64,000 nt of DNA from an uncultured Roseobacter sp. (GCF_947493125.1 NZ_CANLQB010000001.1:682001-746000), one strand, 5' to 3'; positions 8,046-17,255 are shown, counted from the first letter of the stretch. Notes: a model not told the origin generated them from the sequence alone. Numbers and translations are program-made.

Positions 8046-8085
8046 GATCATATTGAGATTGACGGCAGATTTTTGAGTCTGTTCA

Positions 8086-8715
8086 ATGGCTTACATGATC
8101 GCCAAATCCGCCCCGAAACAGCCGCGCAATGTCAACCACCCAAAGAAGGGCGCGAGCATAAAAGTTGAGCCGATCAGACGGCTGGAAGACATCGCCGCGA
8201 TTAAATCCCGCCTAAGTGGAAATCCGCGCGACCTTTGCCTCTTCACCTTTGGAATCAACACCGGCTACCGCGCAGGAGAGATTCTCACACTGACGGTTGG
8301 ACAGGTCAGCCATCTCAAGGCCGGGGACAGGCTAGAGATCAAACAGAGTAAGGTCGGCAAGTATCGCTCCGTCACAGTCAATGGCGCTGTTGTCGCTGCG
8401 CTGGAAAACTGGCTACACGAACATCCGAACCCGGCGAATGATGCACCGCTCTTCATATCCCGGACTGGGAAGAAAGCCCTCAAGGTGTCATCGGTGAATG
8501 CCATGATCAAAAGCTGGTGCGCTGACATCGGCCTGCAAGGCAACTACGGCACCCACACCATGCGCAAGACCTGGGGCTACCACCAGCGCGTCCAGCAAAA
8601 CCGACCCATACCACTCCTCATGGTCGCCTTTGGCCACACCACTCAGGCCCAGACGCTCGACTACCTCTGCATTCAGGATAGCGAGATCGAAAGCCTCTAC
8701 GATCTGGAGCTGTAG
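8086..8715 (+). CDS. Catalytic-domain-only tyrosine recombinase/integrase
   Basis: A 209-residue protein with the full catalytic set: Arg62 (TGYRAGEI), Lys89 (KQSKVGKYR), His157 and Arg160 (HTMRKTWGYH), His184 (FGHTTQAQ) and the nucleophile Tyr193 (TLDYLC). It lacks the N-terminal core-binding and arm-binding domains of phage integrases, so it resembles short FimB/FimE-like recombinases. It lies beside a 15-bp inverted repeat with internal palindromes, a possible substrate. It could mobilise the element or invert/resolve a local segment. ATG 8086 is used; ATG 8095 is an alternative. Confidence 0.88.
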   Translation: MAYMIAKSAPKQPRNVNHPKKGASIKVEPIRRLEDIAAIKSRLSGNPRDLCLFTFGINTGYRAGEILTLTVGQVSHLKAGDRLEIKQSKVGKYRSVTVNGAVVAALENWLHEHPNPANDAPLFISRTGKKALKVSSVNAMIKSWCADIGLQGNYGTHTMRKTWGYHQRVQQNRPIPLLMVAFGHTTQAQTLDYLCIQDSEIESLYDLEL

Positions 8716-8818
8716 GTCTCTTATCTTAAAATGGCGAGCACTTGCCCCGTAAATGCATCGTAACCAGTTGCTTTGTATTTGAAATTCTGTACGCTTGTCA
8801 GTCTGATGCGGAGGATTG

Positions 8819-10504
8819 ATGACAGCAAAAACAAAATCAGAAAGGTTTCGCAGGCTAATTTCACACGGCTTCTTTGCGCCAGAGCTACCACCATGCTTTG
8901 TGTCGGAAGACTTGGCTAAGTACCGGCAATCTGTCTGGAAAGCTATAAATTTAATTCCCCCGAAAAAGAAGGGAGGCTCTCCTCCAATACAAAAGTATGT
9001 TTCGGAACCATGTTCTTTTTACTTTCCGCGATATGGGCGTGATGATCGTAAGCATGGAGTGATCAATCCCGTTTCATACTTGGCTATTGCACACACCGTA
9101 TCCGAGAATTTTGTTGCTTTGAGAAATGCCGCGAAAAAGTCCAAACTGTCAGCATCGCCGCCAGTTTTTGATTGGACGGGTGAGCGCGCTGTCTTAAGAC
9201 CAAGTATTGATATGCGAGACGATTTTCGAGTGGATCTATCGTCGCGGGTCGAAGAGTACTCAGTAGCAGATATAAGAGCCTTTTTTCATTCGATCTACAC
9301 GCACGCGATTCCTTGGGCAATCCATGGTAAAAAGTGGGCAAAGAAGAACAGATCTCTAGCTAACTTTGGAAACCTCTTAGATCTGTATTGCCGGAATGCA
9401 CAAGACGGTCAGACTATTGGATTGCCTGTTGGGCCTGATACTTCTCGCCTCATCGCTGAGGTGATCGCGTCCGCTGTTGATGAACAACTTCGCACTACGC
9501 TCAAGATAAGCGGACAAGATGCATCAAGATACGTGGATGACTACACCGTTGGATCGATAGAAGGGGTTTCGGGAACGGCATCCATTGCTGCCTTGAGGCA
9601 GGCCGTATCAACATTCGAGCTTGAGTTAAACAACGACAAATCTGAAGTAGTGCCCACGTCAGTCCGGCAAGGCTCCGGTTGGAAGCAAGCAATAAGAGCC
9701 CATATTCCTAGAGGCAACTACAATCATGATTCATTTCAGCGGTTCTTCTATGAAGTCGGACGGGTCTGTAGCGAACAGCCAGACATCAACATCGAGAAGT
9801 TTGCTTATCAGAATGCGAGGTCTGCTTTTGTAAGCGCTGATGATTGGAAAAAAGTGCAGAGCGCCTTGATAAGCGCCTACCGGCGCAATCCAAGCCTTGT
9901 GTCGTTCCTAGCAGAGATCCTGATACTTCGAGAAATAAAGCACAACGATGTAAACAAGATTTCACTAAAGGTATTTCTTGAGGCGCGGCTTCCCACTTTG
10001 GCTCAGGAAAACCGAACAGGCGAAATTGTATGGTTGTTGTTTCTTACACTACGTCTAGAAATAGCATTGGAAGCAAGGAAGATAAGTCCGCTTTTTGAGA
10101 TTGAAAACGGTTTAGTTGCAATTCTTGTCAACGTCGCAGATTCACGGGGCCTAATATCAGGTAAGGTTGACTATAGCCTTTGGCGAACATCAATGCACGG
10201 CGACGCGCTCTATGGTCCGATGTGGCTATACGCTTACCAGAGCTCAATGCTAGGAATTGGTCCAATCAAGAAAACTACCTACATCGAAAACGATGCGTTT
10301 TTCGCTCCGATCTTAGCAAAGAACATAAGCTTTTTGGACATCGATGCAGGCTTCACGTCAATTGATACAGTGCTCCGAAGCCGACGAAGTGAGAACCAAA
10401 GAATTAAAACTTTACGACTGGACTTTATGGAGGATTTTGATTTTGAAACGGAAGAATTTGATGATGAAGACTTCGAGTTCGACGAAGAAGTGAACCTCTA
10501 CTAA
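8819..10504 (+). CDS. Abi/DRT-type reverse transcriptase (antiphage candidate)
   Basis: 561 residues. RT motif A is ADIRAFFHSIYTHAIPWAIH with Asp151. Motif B is TIGLPVGPDTSRLIAEVIAS. The catalytic YVDD box is at residues 238-241 (SRYVDDYTVGS), followed by LELNNDKSEVV. The phrase SIYTHAIPWAIHGK and the absence of a maturase or endonuclease domain place it with abortive-infection and 'unknown group' defence RTs, not group II introns. The C-terminal 300 residues look alpha-helical, as in AbiA/AbiK relatives, and the protein ends in a strikingly acidic tail (EEFDDEDFEFDEEVNLY). ATG 8819 has GGAGG 4 nt upstream. I cannot assign a DRT subclass. A structured intergenic region and a membrane-protein gene follow directly. 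Confidence 0.88.
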   Translation: MTAKTKSERFRRLISHGFFAPELPPCFVSEDLAKYRQSVWKAINLIPPKKKGGSPPIQKYVSEPCSFYFPRYGRDDRKHGVINPVSYLAIAHTVSENFVALRNAAKKSKLSASPPVFDWTGERAVLRPSIDMRDDFRVDLSSRVEEYSVADIRAFFHSIYTHAIPWAIHGKKWAKKNRSLANFGNLLDLYCRNAQDGQTIGLPVGPDTSRLIAEVIASAVDEQLRTTLKISGQDASRYVDDYTVGSIEGVSGTASIAALRQAVSTFELELNNDKSEVVPTSVRQGSGWKQAIRAHIPRGNYNHDSFQRFFYEVGRVCSEQPDINIEKFAYQNARSAFVSADDWKKVQSALISAYRRNPSLVSFLAEILILREIKHNDVNKISLKVFLEARLPTLAQENRTGEIVWLLFLTLRLEIALEARKISPLFEIENGLVAILVNVADSRGLISGKVDYSLWRTSMHGDALYGPMWLYAYQSSMLGIGPIKKTTYIENDAFFAPILAKNISFLDIDAGFTSIDTVLRSRRSENQRIKTLRLDFMEDFDFETEEFDDEDFEFDEEVNLY

Positions 10505-10772
10505 CTTGTAGAGCCGGCGCAGTTATTGTCGCTGTCAATCCATCCGTCGAGGCTGAGATAATCCATAGGACGGACCGTAACCGCCTATTCCGAGATCAGA
10601 GCGTATGACAAAATGACTTCCGTTTCGACCTTACGTTACACGCAAGATATGCGGTGTATGACACCGCATTTGCTCAGCGATTTTCAATCGCCTCGGCAAG
10701 GGGGCGTGCCGCCCCCTGTGCAACCCCCTGCCAATTCTTGTTTGGAGCCTTGATCATCAAGGAGTTGAAGGT
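10505..10772 (+). ncRNA. Structured intergenic region with four perfect triloop hairpins (candidate RNA)
   Basis: Four consecutive perfect stems, each with a loop of exactly three bases, lie between the RT gene and the next ATG: 10649-10669 (9-bp stem, loop ATG), 10677-10691 (6 bp, loop TTC), 10699-10717 (8 bp, AGGGGGCG/CGCCCCCT, loop TGC) and 10748-10762 (6 bp, loop TCA). A further CTCTAC/GTAGAG pair spans the RT stop codon (10496-10513). No U-run follows the hairpins, so they are not simple terminators. RT defence systems often carry a structured RNA next to the RT gene. Whether this is one is inference. Confidence 0.45.
10748..10762 (+). promoter_or_regulatory. Hairpin covering the ribosome site of the downstream membrane-protein gene
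   Basis: CCTTGA-TCA-TCAAGG folds so that the AAGG of AAGGAG (10759-10764) is base-paired. The start codon is at 10773, so this is the natural ribosome site. Translation of the membrane protein could therefore depend on opening this stem. Confidence 0.4.
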
Positions 10773-11438
10773 ATGAGTGAATGGAAATCTGAACATCGCC
10801 TGCTTCAGTGGCCGTTCATCAAGGCTTTCGCTGGCAGTGAATTCGTCAAGTTTGCTGCGGTAATTCCTGTCGTTGGTTACATCATAATTTTCAACGATAG
10901 TGTGGTTGGCTCGTTGAGCTTCTTGCGAATAGCCGGTGTTGATGAAACGGACAGTGATCCATTCTGGCTTTCCAGCGTCACGAAACTTCGACTAGCTTTT
11001 TTCGGTGGCATATTCATGCTCGTTGCGAATTCACTGCAAGCATGGCTGGCTCCTCGAGCACTCGAAAACTCAAAGAATGACGTCGACTTCACAGACCGTG
11101 TTGTCTCGACATTATCTTATGGAGAAATTGTTGCAATGCAGAAAGAGGTGCTTTTAAAAAACTGGGTTTGGCGAACACCGATGATGACTAGCCTCAATCG
11201 CGCTTCTAGAGACCAACTAATCCCGCACCCAGATTTCTCGGGTTTCTCTGACAAAAGAGTGATTTTGCGTCATGGAGACTATCTCCGTGGCCTATCACGG
11301 GAATGGTGGTCAGGCAAAATGCACCAAAGGCGAGGTTGGCGATACACAATATTGTTGATCGCCAGCATGGGCTACGCCATGTTGCTAGCTCCGACATTGG
11401 ACATCACCCAAGCGGTCGTTTTCGATCTCGTTCGCTGA
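10773..11438 (+). CDS. Multi-span membrane protein between RT and PHP-SMC ATPase
   Basis: 221 residues with hydrophobic segments around 26-42 (FAAVIPVVGYIIIF), 74-90 (AFFGGIFMLVANSL) and 188-208 (YTILLIASMGYAMLLAP). Between the second and third is a soluble region with aromatic and charged residues. AAGGAG lies 8 nt before the ATG. I do not recognise the family with certainty. Membrane-spanning effectors are frequent partners in antiphage loci, and the location between an Abi-like RT and a TrlF-like ATPase makes an effector role a reasonable inference. Confidence 0.72.
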   Translation: MSEWKSEHRLLQWPFIKAFAGSEFVKFAAVIPVVGYIIIFNDSVVGSLSFLRIAGVDETDSDPFWLSSVTKLRLAFFGGIFMLVANSLQAWLAPRALENSKNDVDFTDRVVSTLSYGEIVAMQKEVLLKNWVWRTPMMTSLNRASRDQLIPHPDFSGFSDKRVILRHGDYLRGLSREWWSGKMHQRRGWRYTILLIASMGYAMLLAPTLDITQAVVFDLVR

Positions 11439-11568
11439 TTGAGCGGCACCTTAAAGCTGCGTGATCGTGTGAGGCTTTCAAGGCTCTTGACTTGTCGGCT
11501 GAGCTCTTTTTCGCTAGCATATAAAGCAGATAATTCTTGTTTTTTTAGTAAAAACCATAGGTTAAGGT

Positions 11569-14562
11569 ATGAACAGCAAACGCGAGCAGCCTCAAAGTCG
11601 AGGGTCAACTTGGCACTATTGGGAGCCCCACATTCATGCTCCGGGAACGCTGCACGAAGACCGTTATGACGGCTCTGAAGACCTAGAAGACTATCTCCAA
11701 AAGCTCGAAAATCTCACTCCGGTCCCAAGCGCTATCGGCATAACTGAGTATTGCGTAACCGAGACTTATGAGCGTGTGAGAGAGCAAAAGTCGCTAGGAA
11801 GGCTCGAGAATTGCAACTGCTTGTTCGCAAATATCGAATTGCGCTTAGATATTGGAACAACGAAAGGGTACTTCGTCAATATTCACCTATTGGTGTGCCC
11901 AGATGATGAGAACCACATTGCTGAGACGAACAAATTTTTGAGCAAGCTAGAGTTTTCCGCTTTTGATGACACGTTCTCCTGCACCCCAACCGAACTTATC
12001 AGGCTCGGTCGGAAACACGATTCAGCTCTTGATGAAAGAGCCGCGCTACGCAAAGGTGCTATGCAATTCAAGATTGCTCGCGAGAAACTGGTTGATATTC
12101 ACCAAAGAAACGCTTGGGCACGCGACAATATATTGATTGCCGTTTCTGGTAACGCAGACGGGACTTCAGGTGTCAAAGAAGCAGCCGACCAAACGCTTAG
12201 GCAAGAGATTGAGTCCTGCGCTCATGCAATATTCACAGGAAACCCTAAACAAAGGGAGTTCTGGCTCGGGAATTCTTCCAAGATAACCGTTGAGAAGCTC
12301 CATGAGCGTTACAACGGTCAAAAGCCTTGCATATGGGGTTGCGATGCGCACGAATACTCTAAAATTGGCAACCCTGATGGCGACAGATACTGCTGGATCA
12401 AGGGAGTCCCGAGTTTTGATACCTTAAGGCAAGCTTGTATTGATCCTGAACGTGCATTTGTTGGAGCCCAACCGCCATCTGGAGCGTCACCATCTCAGGT
12501 CATTGATCACTTGGTAATCAAAAACGCGGATTGGGCAAGGACCAATCGATTGAACTTTAACCCTGGACTAGTGGCGATCATTGGCGCCCGTGGATCGGGC
12601 AAAACAGCCTTAGCTGACATGATAGCGGCGGGCTGCCACGCGTTTGAAGATCAGCCTGACAGCCCCTCGTTCTTGAAGAAGGCTAAGGAAAAGTTTCAAG
12701 ATGATTCAATCGAATTGGCCTGGGCAGACAACTCGGACACAGCCCATGTTTTGCTTTCTCACCCCGTGGGCAGAGGCTCAGACAGTTACCCGCGCGCACG
12801 GTATTTGTCGCAGCAGTTCGTTGAGTATCTGTGTTCCAACGAAGGAATGCCAGAGCTTCTGAAGGAAATCCAACGAGTTATATTCAACTCGCATACCACG
12901 CTGGAGCGTGACGCCGCGCTTGACTTCGAAGAGCTTTTAGATGTTCGCACGCACGCGTATCGCGATGCCCGAAATCGTGAAGAGACTGCATTGGCAAATC
13001 TGTCAGATGAAATCGGTGCCGAACTGGAAAAGGCAAAGAAGGTGGAGTCACTGACCAAGAAAGTGACTGAAAAGGAAATAAAGATTCGTAGGTATGAAGC
13101 TGATCAAAAAGCCCTTATGCCCAAGAACCCATCTACCGCTTCAACGCGCCTTGCCCAGTTGATGGAAGCGGTGGAGCCAAAACGCCAAGCGCTTCGAAAC
13201 TTCAAATTCCAAGAAACCAGCCTAAAGAACCTAGAAGGAGACATCTCCGAGGTCAGAAACAATATGGCTCCTGCTCATTTGCGAGATCTCGAAAAAAAGC
13301 ATGAAAAAACGTCCCTTCAAGAGGCTGAGTGGAGCAGGTTCTTACTGGATTTTTCAGGACAGGTTGACGAAACCGTCAACGAACACTCTACGAAGATTAG
13401 CAAAAAGATTGAAGAACTCAAAGGAGACAAGCCAACGGAATCTGGCGATGTATCGGTTGCATTCATTGAAGACGATGCTGACCTTAGAAAAGTGTCTCTC
13501 GAACTGCTTGAAGCTGAGATATCGAGGCTGCAGGCCGTCGTCACATCAGACAAGGTATCAGCAAAAAAACTGCAAACTGTTTCGAGAAATATCCAGACGG
13601 AGAACGCAGCGCTTGAAAGAATCCGAGAAGAGTTAGTGGACTGCAAAGGAGCGTCGGATCGCGCGCGAGAATTGGTCGAGGAGAGACGTGAAGGCTATGA
13701 GCGGGTCTTTGATGCCCTTCTGAGCGAAGAGCGTGTGCTCAAGGAGCTCTACTCTCCTTTGGTGGATCGGTTGAAGGACTATGAGGGCACGTTACGCAAT
13801 TTGTCATTTGCCGTGAGGCGTGTCGCCGACGTGGAAAAGTGGTCAGAGCATGCGGAAAATAGTCTGTTCGACCGACGTGGTGGCCCCTTCAAAGGTAAAG
13901 GAACTCTGACTGAGATTGCCGAAGAAAAGCTCAAGGCAGCTTGGCAGACCGGAACTAAAGAAGAAGTCTCCGAGGCCATGACGGCTTTTCGAGATACTTA
14001 CGAAAAGGAGCTGCTCGAGCGCGCGCCCTACCAAGATGCAAAGTCACAGGAGTATCGGGAGTGGGCAAGACGTTTCGCGAAATGGCTATATGGAACTAGC
14101 CACATCAAAATCGAATACGGTGTTCTCTACAATGGCGTGGACATCCGTAAGCTCTCGCCAGGAACCCGTGGCATCGTACTGGTACTGCTATACTTGGCTC
14201 TCGATGATGAAGACGAACGGCCACTAATCATTGATCAGCCAGAGGATAACCTAGATCCGAAGTCGATTTTTGATGAGCTTGTCCCGCTGTTTCATCTATC
14301 CAAGCAACGTCGGCAGGTCTTCTTGGTCACGCATAACGCGAACCTCGTCGTCAACACTAACGCTGACCAGATTATCATTGCAGATGCAGAACCGCATGAA
14401 GTGGATGGTCTACCACCAATCAGTTACGAGACGGGCGGCTTGGACGAAGCACATATATGGAAACAAGTTCGAAAGATTTTGGAAGGCGGCAAAAATGCCT
14501 TTCGTGATAGAGCCAGACGGCTCAGAATTTCTCTTCCTCGAAGGCATCCAGACGACAAATAA
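11569..14562 (+). CDS. PHP-SMC fusion ATPase (TrlF-like), probable defence protein
   Basis: 997 residues. The N-terminus is a PHP-type phosphoesterase-like domain: WEPHIHAPG supplies the HxH pair (His21, His23), and AIGITEYCVTETY resembles the next metal motif. An SMC/Rad50-like ATPase follows: Walker A GARGSGKT near 339-346, a long charged coiled-coil from about 460 to 760, the signature LSPGTRGIVLVLL near 862, and Walker B PLIIDQPEDNLD near 885. The final HNANLVVNTNADQI is typical of ABC/SMC heads. This architecture is annotated as the TrlF family and recurs in defence islands, where a nuclease gated by a DNA-sensing ATPase is assumed. The start has AAGG just upstream with unusually short spacing. 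Confidence 0.87.
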   Translation: MNSKREQPQSRGSTWHYWEPHIHAPGTLHEDRYDGSEDLEDYLQKLENLTPVPSAIGITEYCVTETYERVREQKSLGRLENCNCLFANIELRLDIGTTKGYFVNIHLLVCPDDENHIAETNKFLSKLEFSAFDDTFSCTPTELIRLGRKHDSALDERAALRKGAMQFKIAREKLVDIHQRNAWARDNILIAVSGNADGTSGVKEAADQTLRQEIESCAHAIFTGNPKQREFWLGNSSKITVEKLHERYNGQKPCIWGCDAHEYSKIGNPDGDRYCWIKGVPSFDTLRQACIDPERAFVGAQPPSGASPSQVIDHLVIKNADWARTNRLNFNPGLVAIIGARGSGKTALADMIAAGCHAFEDQPDSPSFLKKAKEKFQDDSIELAWADNSDTAHVLLSHPVGRGSDSYPRARYLSQQFVEYLCSNEGMPELLKEIQRVIFNSHTTLERDAALDFEELLDVRTHAYRDARNREETALANLSDEIGAELEKAKKVESLTKKVTEKEIKIRRYEADQKALMPKNPSTASTRLAQLMEAVEPKRQALRNFKFQETSLKNLEGDISEVRNNMAPAHLRDLEKKHEKTSLQEAEWSRFLLDFSGQVDETVNEHSTKISKKIEELKGDKPTESGDVSVAFIEDDADLRKVSLELLEAEISRLQAVVTSDKVSAKKLQTVSRNIQTENAALERIREELVDCKGASDRARELVEERREGYERVFDALLSEERVLKELYSPLVDRLKDYEGTLRNLSFAVRRVADVEKWSEHAENSLFDRRGGPFKGKGTLTEIAEEKLKAAWQTGTKEEVSEAMTAFRDTYEKELLERAPYQDAKSQEYREWARRFAKWLYGTSHIKIEYGVLYNGVDIRKLSPGTRGIVLVLLYLALDDEDERPLIIDQPEDNLDPKSIFDELVPLFHLSKQRRQVFLVTHNANLVVNTNADQIIIADAEPHEVDGLPPISYETGGLDEAHIWKQVRKILEGGKNAFRDRARRLRISLPRRHPDDK

Positions 14563-14765
14563 TTTGTCCAACGGCAGCTTTAGTCTCACGCTGAAAATGA
14601 CTTAGGGCTCCGCCCCCGGCGCACTTCGATAAAAATAGACAAGGCCGTGGCTCAGTCCCTTGCGCCCGCACCAACCTCGTCGATTTTTCCCTCCGTTTGC
14701 ACCCCCGTTCTCGCCGAAGGGCAAGGTTGCATGAGCAACCCATACCCTATGAAGAGGACAAGAAA

Positions 14766-15284
14766 ATGAAAACGTCACAAGGAGATATCCAAATCTATGT
14801 AGCCTGTTTGGCTAGCTATAATAGCGGACAGTTGCACGGCACGTGGATTGACGCGGAGCAAGACGCCAACGCGATCAGTGACGAGGTGCAGGCCATGCTG
14901 GCAGCGTCATCAATGGACGATGCGGAAGAGTGGGCTATCCATGACTATGAGGGCTTCGAAGGCGTGCGCGTATCGGAGTGGGAAGGCTTTGCCGAGGTTT
15001 CAAAGCTTGCAGCATTCATCGCCGAACACGGCAAGATGGGCGCGGCGTTGATCAACCATCTCGGGTCAATCGAGGAAGCCCGCAAGGCTATCGAAGACAG
15101 CTACGCCGGAGAGTATTGCTCTCTGGCAGAGTTCGCCGAAGAGTTAACTGAACAGAGCACAGACATCCCTGAGAGCATCCGTTCCTACATCGACTATAAC
15201 CGCATAGCGCGGGACATCGAGATCAATGACGTGTTCACCGTCGAAACAGGCGTTGAGCAAGTCCATGTGTTCTGGAGTCACTGA
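14766..15284 (+). CDS. ardA: Antirestriction protein ArdA
   Basis: 172 residues from ATG 14766 (MKTSQGDIQIYVACLASYNS). The opening IYVACLASYNSGQLHGTWID, the acidic surface and the elongated fold signature are those of ArdA, a DNA mimic that blocks type I restriction when conjugative DNA enters a recipient. The upstream leader contains a small GGGC-TCC-GCCC hairpin near 14606. A longer frame from 14697 adds an Arg-rich tail that I treat as non-coding. Its presence supports conjugative transfer of this region. Confidence 0.92.
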   Translation: MKTSQGDIQIYVACLASYNSGQLHGTWIDAEQDANAISDEVQAMLAASSMDDAEEWAIHDYEGFEGVRVSEWEGFAEVSKLAAFIAEHGKMGAALINHLGSIEEARKAIEDSYAGEYCSLAEFAEELTEQSTDIPESIRSYIDYNRIARDIEINDVFTVETGVEQVHVFWSH

Positions 15285-15285
15285 C

Positions 15286-15579
15286 ATGAGCGTTCAGATA
15301 CACCACATGACATGGGAAGGCATCGAGATTGAGCTGACCTATGACCCCGCAGCATGGGGCGGTGAGATTGCGCATCTTGAAGTGCGCAGCATCAATCCAG
15401 AGCATGCCCCACTGCCAATTACACAAACAGGCTATAGATCACACTTTCATGCCATCGGAACTCTCGAAGAGACAGAGGGTTCGTTGATCGAGCAAGTGAC
15501 TGCATGGCTGAATGAAGAAGCCAAGTCTGATAAGTGGCAGAATTATCTGGAAGACAGCCGCCAGTTGTCCTTATTTTGA
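15286..15579 (+). CDS. Small conserved hypothetical protein downstream of ardA
   Basis: 97 residues (MSVQIHHMTWEGIEIELTYD...LEDSRQLSLF). The ATG comes one base after the ardA stop, so the two genes are translationally coupled. The N-terminus, an Ile/Glu-rich beta pattern followed by a Trp-containing AAWGGEIAHLEVRS, resembles small plasmid proteins of unknown function that travel with ardA. An auxiliary antirestriction role is possible but unproven. Confidence 0.7.
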   Translation: MSVQIHHMTWEGIEIELTYDPAAWGGEIAHLEVRSINPEHAPLPITQTGYRSHFHAIGTLEETEGSLIEQVTAWLNEEAKSDKWQNYLEDSRQLSLF

Positions 15580-15614
15580 AGTGCTTGCGGGTTGTAATAG
15601 CAGACAAGCAAGCA

Positions 15615-17255
15615 CTATCGCGCACCCGAAGTCATCTGTGGCTTCTGGGGTTCGTTTGGGTCATTCGCGGCAGGTGAGTTGTAAATGTCGCCCATACGGT
15701 TTTGTTGTTCAAGCCACGCCTTACGGTCTAGTTCTGCGACGGCTTGACCTGCACTTTGATTGAGCTGCCCCAATTCCTCATTGCGCAGCTTTTTCATACC
15801 GTCGGGGTATTGGCTTTCGAGCAAATTAATTGCCGCATCTGGCGTATCGGGGTTAGTCAGATAGGCATGACCTTGACTATACTCAACGGGGTGCATTTCC
15901 GTATATGGGTCGTTAATCCGCTCAATCAGTTGGGAAGCTTCTGTATAAGCCTCGCTCGTTTCGCCACTGGTTGCGGCCATCCATTGCGCATCGTCGCCTA
16001 AGGCAAGGTCAGGGTTGCCAGTCGGAATTTTTGGAAGCATGTCTTCGGGCAGTTCACCGCCAAGACGGTATTTCAGCATTTCGAGGTTAGGCGGCAAAAC
16101 ACCAGTTTCAATGTGTGTGCTCGCATGCAGGGCTGCGTCATTGTCGCCATCGATGTTTGGGACTTGTTTTGCGCCGATATCGTGTTCAAATTCGGCGAAC
16201 CGCGCGTCACGCTCGGCATCACGTTGGAGATCATAAAGCGCAAGGATTTCGGGATCAGCCGTTACAGATTGTTGCGCGGCCAAGTCAGCTTCGCGTTCAG
16301 CAATCGGATATCGGTGTTCTGCAATGATGCGATTGACGTAAGGATTTGCCAGATCGTCGGCGTAGCGCGCGCCTACTTCACACCCCACAGCACCCGTTGC
16401 AAGCGAGCCCCAACCTCCGCCACCGACAGCGCCAGCAAGCGCGCCAACGCCACAACCGATCACACCTGGTGTAACCTGCACAAATTCTTCGAACGCGCCG
16501 TCTTGGTCGCCGTGCACGGCCATCATACTGGCATCCCAATATTCGGGTTTGGCAGTTTCTGCCATTGCATCACCGGCCTGCGCGGGGCTTCCTGTCATGA
16601 TGAGTGTACCGACACCCGCAACCGCAATCATGCCCGTGCCGAGAAGAACGCCTTTTGCGTCTGGTAGATTGAGTTTCGTGTTCGTCACGTCTGCCTCGTA
16701 TGGATGCCCAGCCTTGAAATCACGCGCGCGTGTGTAATCGTCGACAAGATCACCAGCGCCCAAAGAGCGCTTGGGGGCGTTTGAAAGCTCAGTCTTGTAC
16801 TTGGAAAGGTGGTCAATCCATGCTCCGTCAGACACGGAACGAACTTCAGGCCTCTTGCCATCCATGTTGTCAGCGGCATCATTCAATGCACTATCGAAGT
16901 CCTTATTTTGCCGCCTTAACTCAGGCCTAATTAGCGTCCCTGCATGTCCATCAGTTTCAAACTGTGCTGGATTGAAAAAGAGCATGGTACGGTTTGATGG
17001 GTTACTGTTAAAAAATGTAATCCTATCAGTTGAGTCATCTATAAAATACTTTGTCTCTGGATCGCTCAGCGTTTCACGCACATGTCCGCGAAAATTGTCT
17101 TTTTCAACAATTTGCAAGGAGTCCCCCATGCTTCTGCTTGGTGGCTGAGACTTTCCGCTACTTCGTTCGTCTCTTAGGTCTGGTGAGTGCTTTCGAAAAG
17201 CGTGCTCAGTCACACTGTTTATGTATGCATCAACAATTTGGTTCGGCTCACTCAT
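15615..17255 (-). CDS. Large glycine-zipper protein behind the relaxase (candidate exported effector)
   Basis: 546 residues, mostly hydrophilic and Asp/Glu-rich. It has a hydrophobic segment at 202-227 (GVLLGTGMIAVAGVGTLIMT) and a glycine-zipper-like stretch at 264-297 (GVGALAGAVGGGGWGSLATG). Residues 88-120 (TMLFFNPAQF, then GTLIRPELRR) resemble a linker seen in bacterial secreted toxins. No signal peptide is present. Its ATGA start overlaps the stop of the small gene upstream. Position beside a relaxase, a membrane-active-looking segment and a coupled small partner suggest a protein carried by a type IV system. I cannot name a family. Confidence 0.62.
   Translation of the reverse strand: MSEPNQIVDAYINSVTEHAFRKHSPDLRDERSSGKSQPPSRSMGDSLQIVEKDNFRGHVRETLSDPETKYFIDDSTDRITFFNSNPSNRTMLFFNPAQFETDGHAGTLIRPELRRQNKDFDSALNDAADNMDGKRPEVRSVSDGAWIDHLSKYKTELSNAPKRSLGAGDLVDDYTRARDFKAGHPYEADVTNTKLNLPDAKGVLLGTGMIAVAGVGTLIMTGSPAQAGDAMAETAKPEYWDASMMAVHGDQDGAFEEFVQVTPGVIGCGVGALAGAVGGGGWGSLATGAVGCEVGARYADDLANPYVNRIIAEHRYPIAEREADLAAQQSVTADPEILALYDLQRDAERDARFAEFEHDIGAKQVPNIDGDNDAALHASTHIETGVLPPNLEMLKYRLGGELPEDMLPKIPTGNPDLALGDDAQWMAATSGETSEAYTEASQLIERINDPYTEMHPVEYSQGHAYLTNPDTPDAAINLLESQYPDGMKKLRNEELGQLNQSAGQAVAELDRKAWLEQQNRMGDIYNSPAANDPNEPQKPQMTSGAR

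Noticed and set aside
10505-10772. Retron msr/msd region
   Set aside because: The RT lacks retron hallmark motifs and the region lies after, not before, the RT gene; kept only as a candidate structured RNA.
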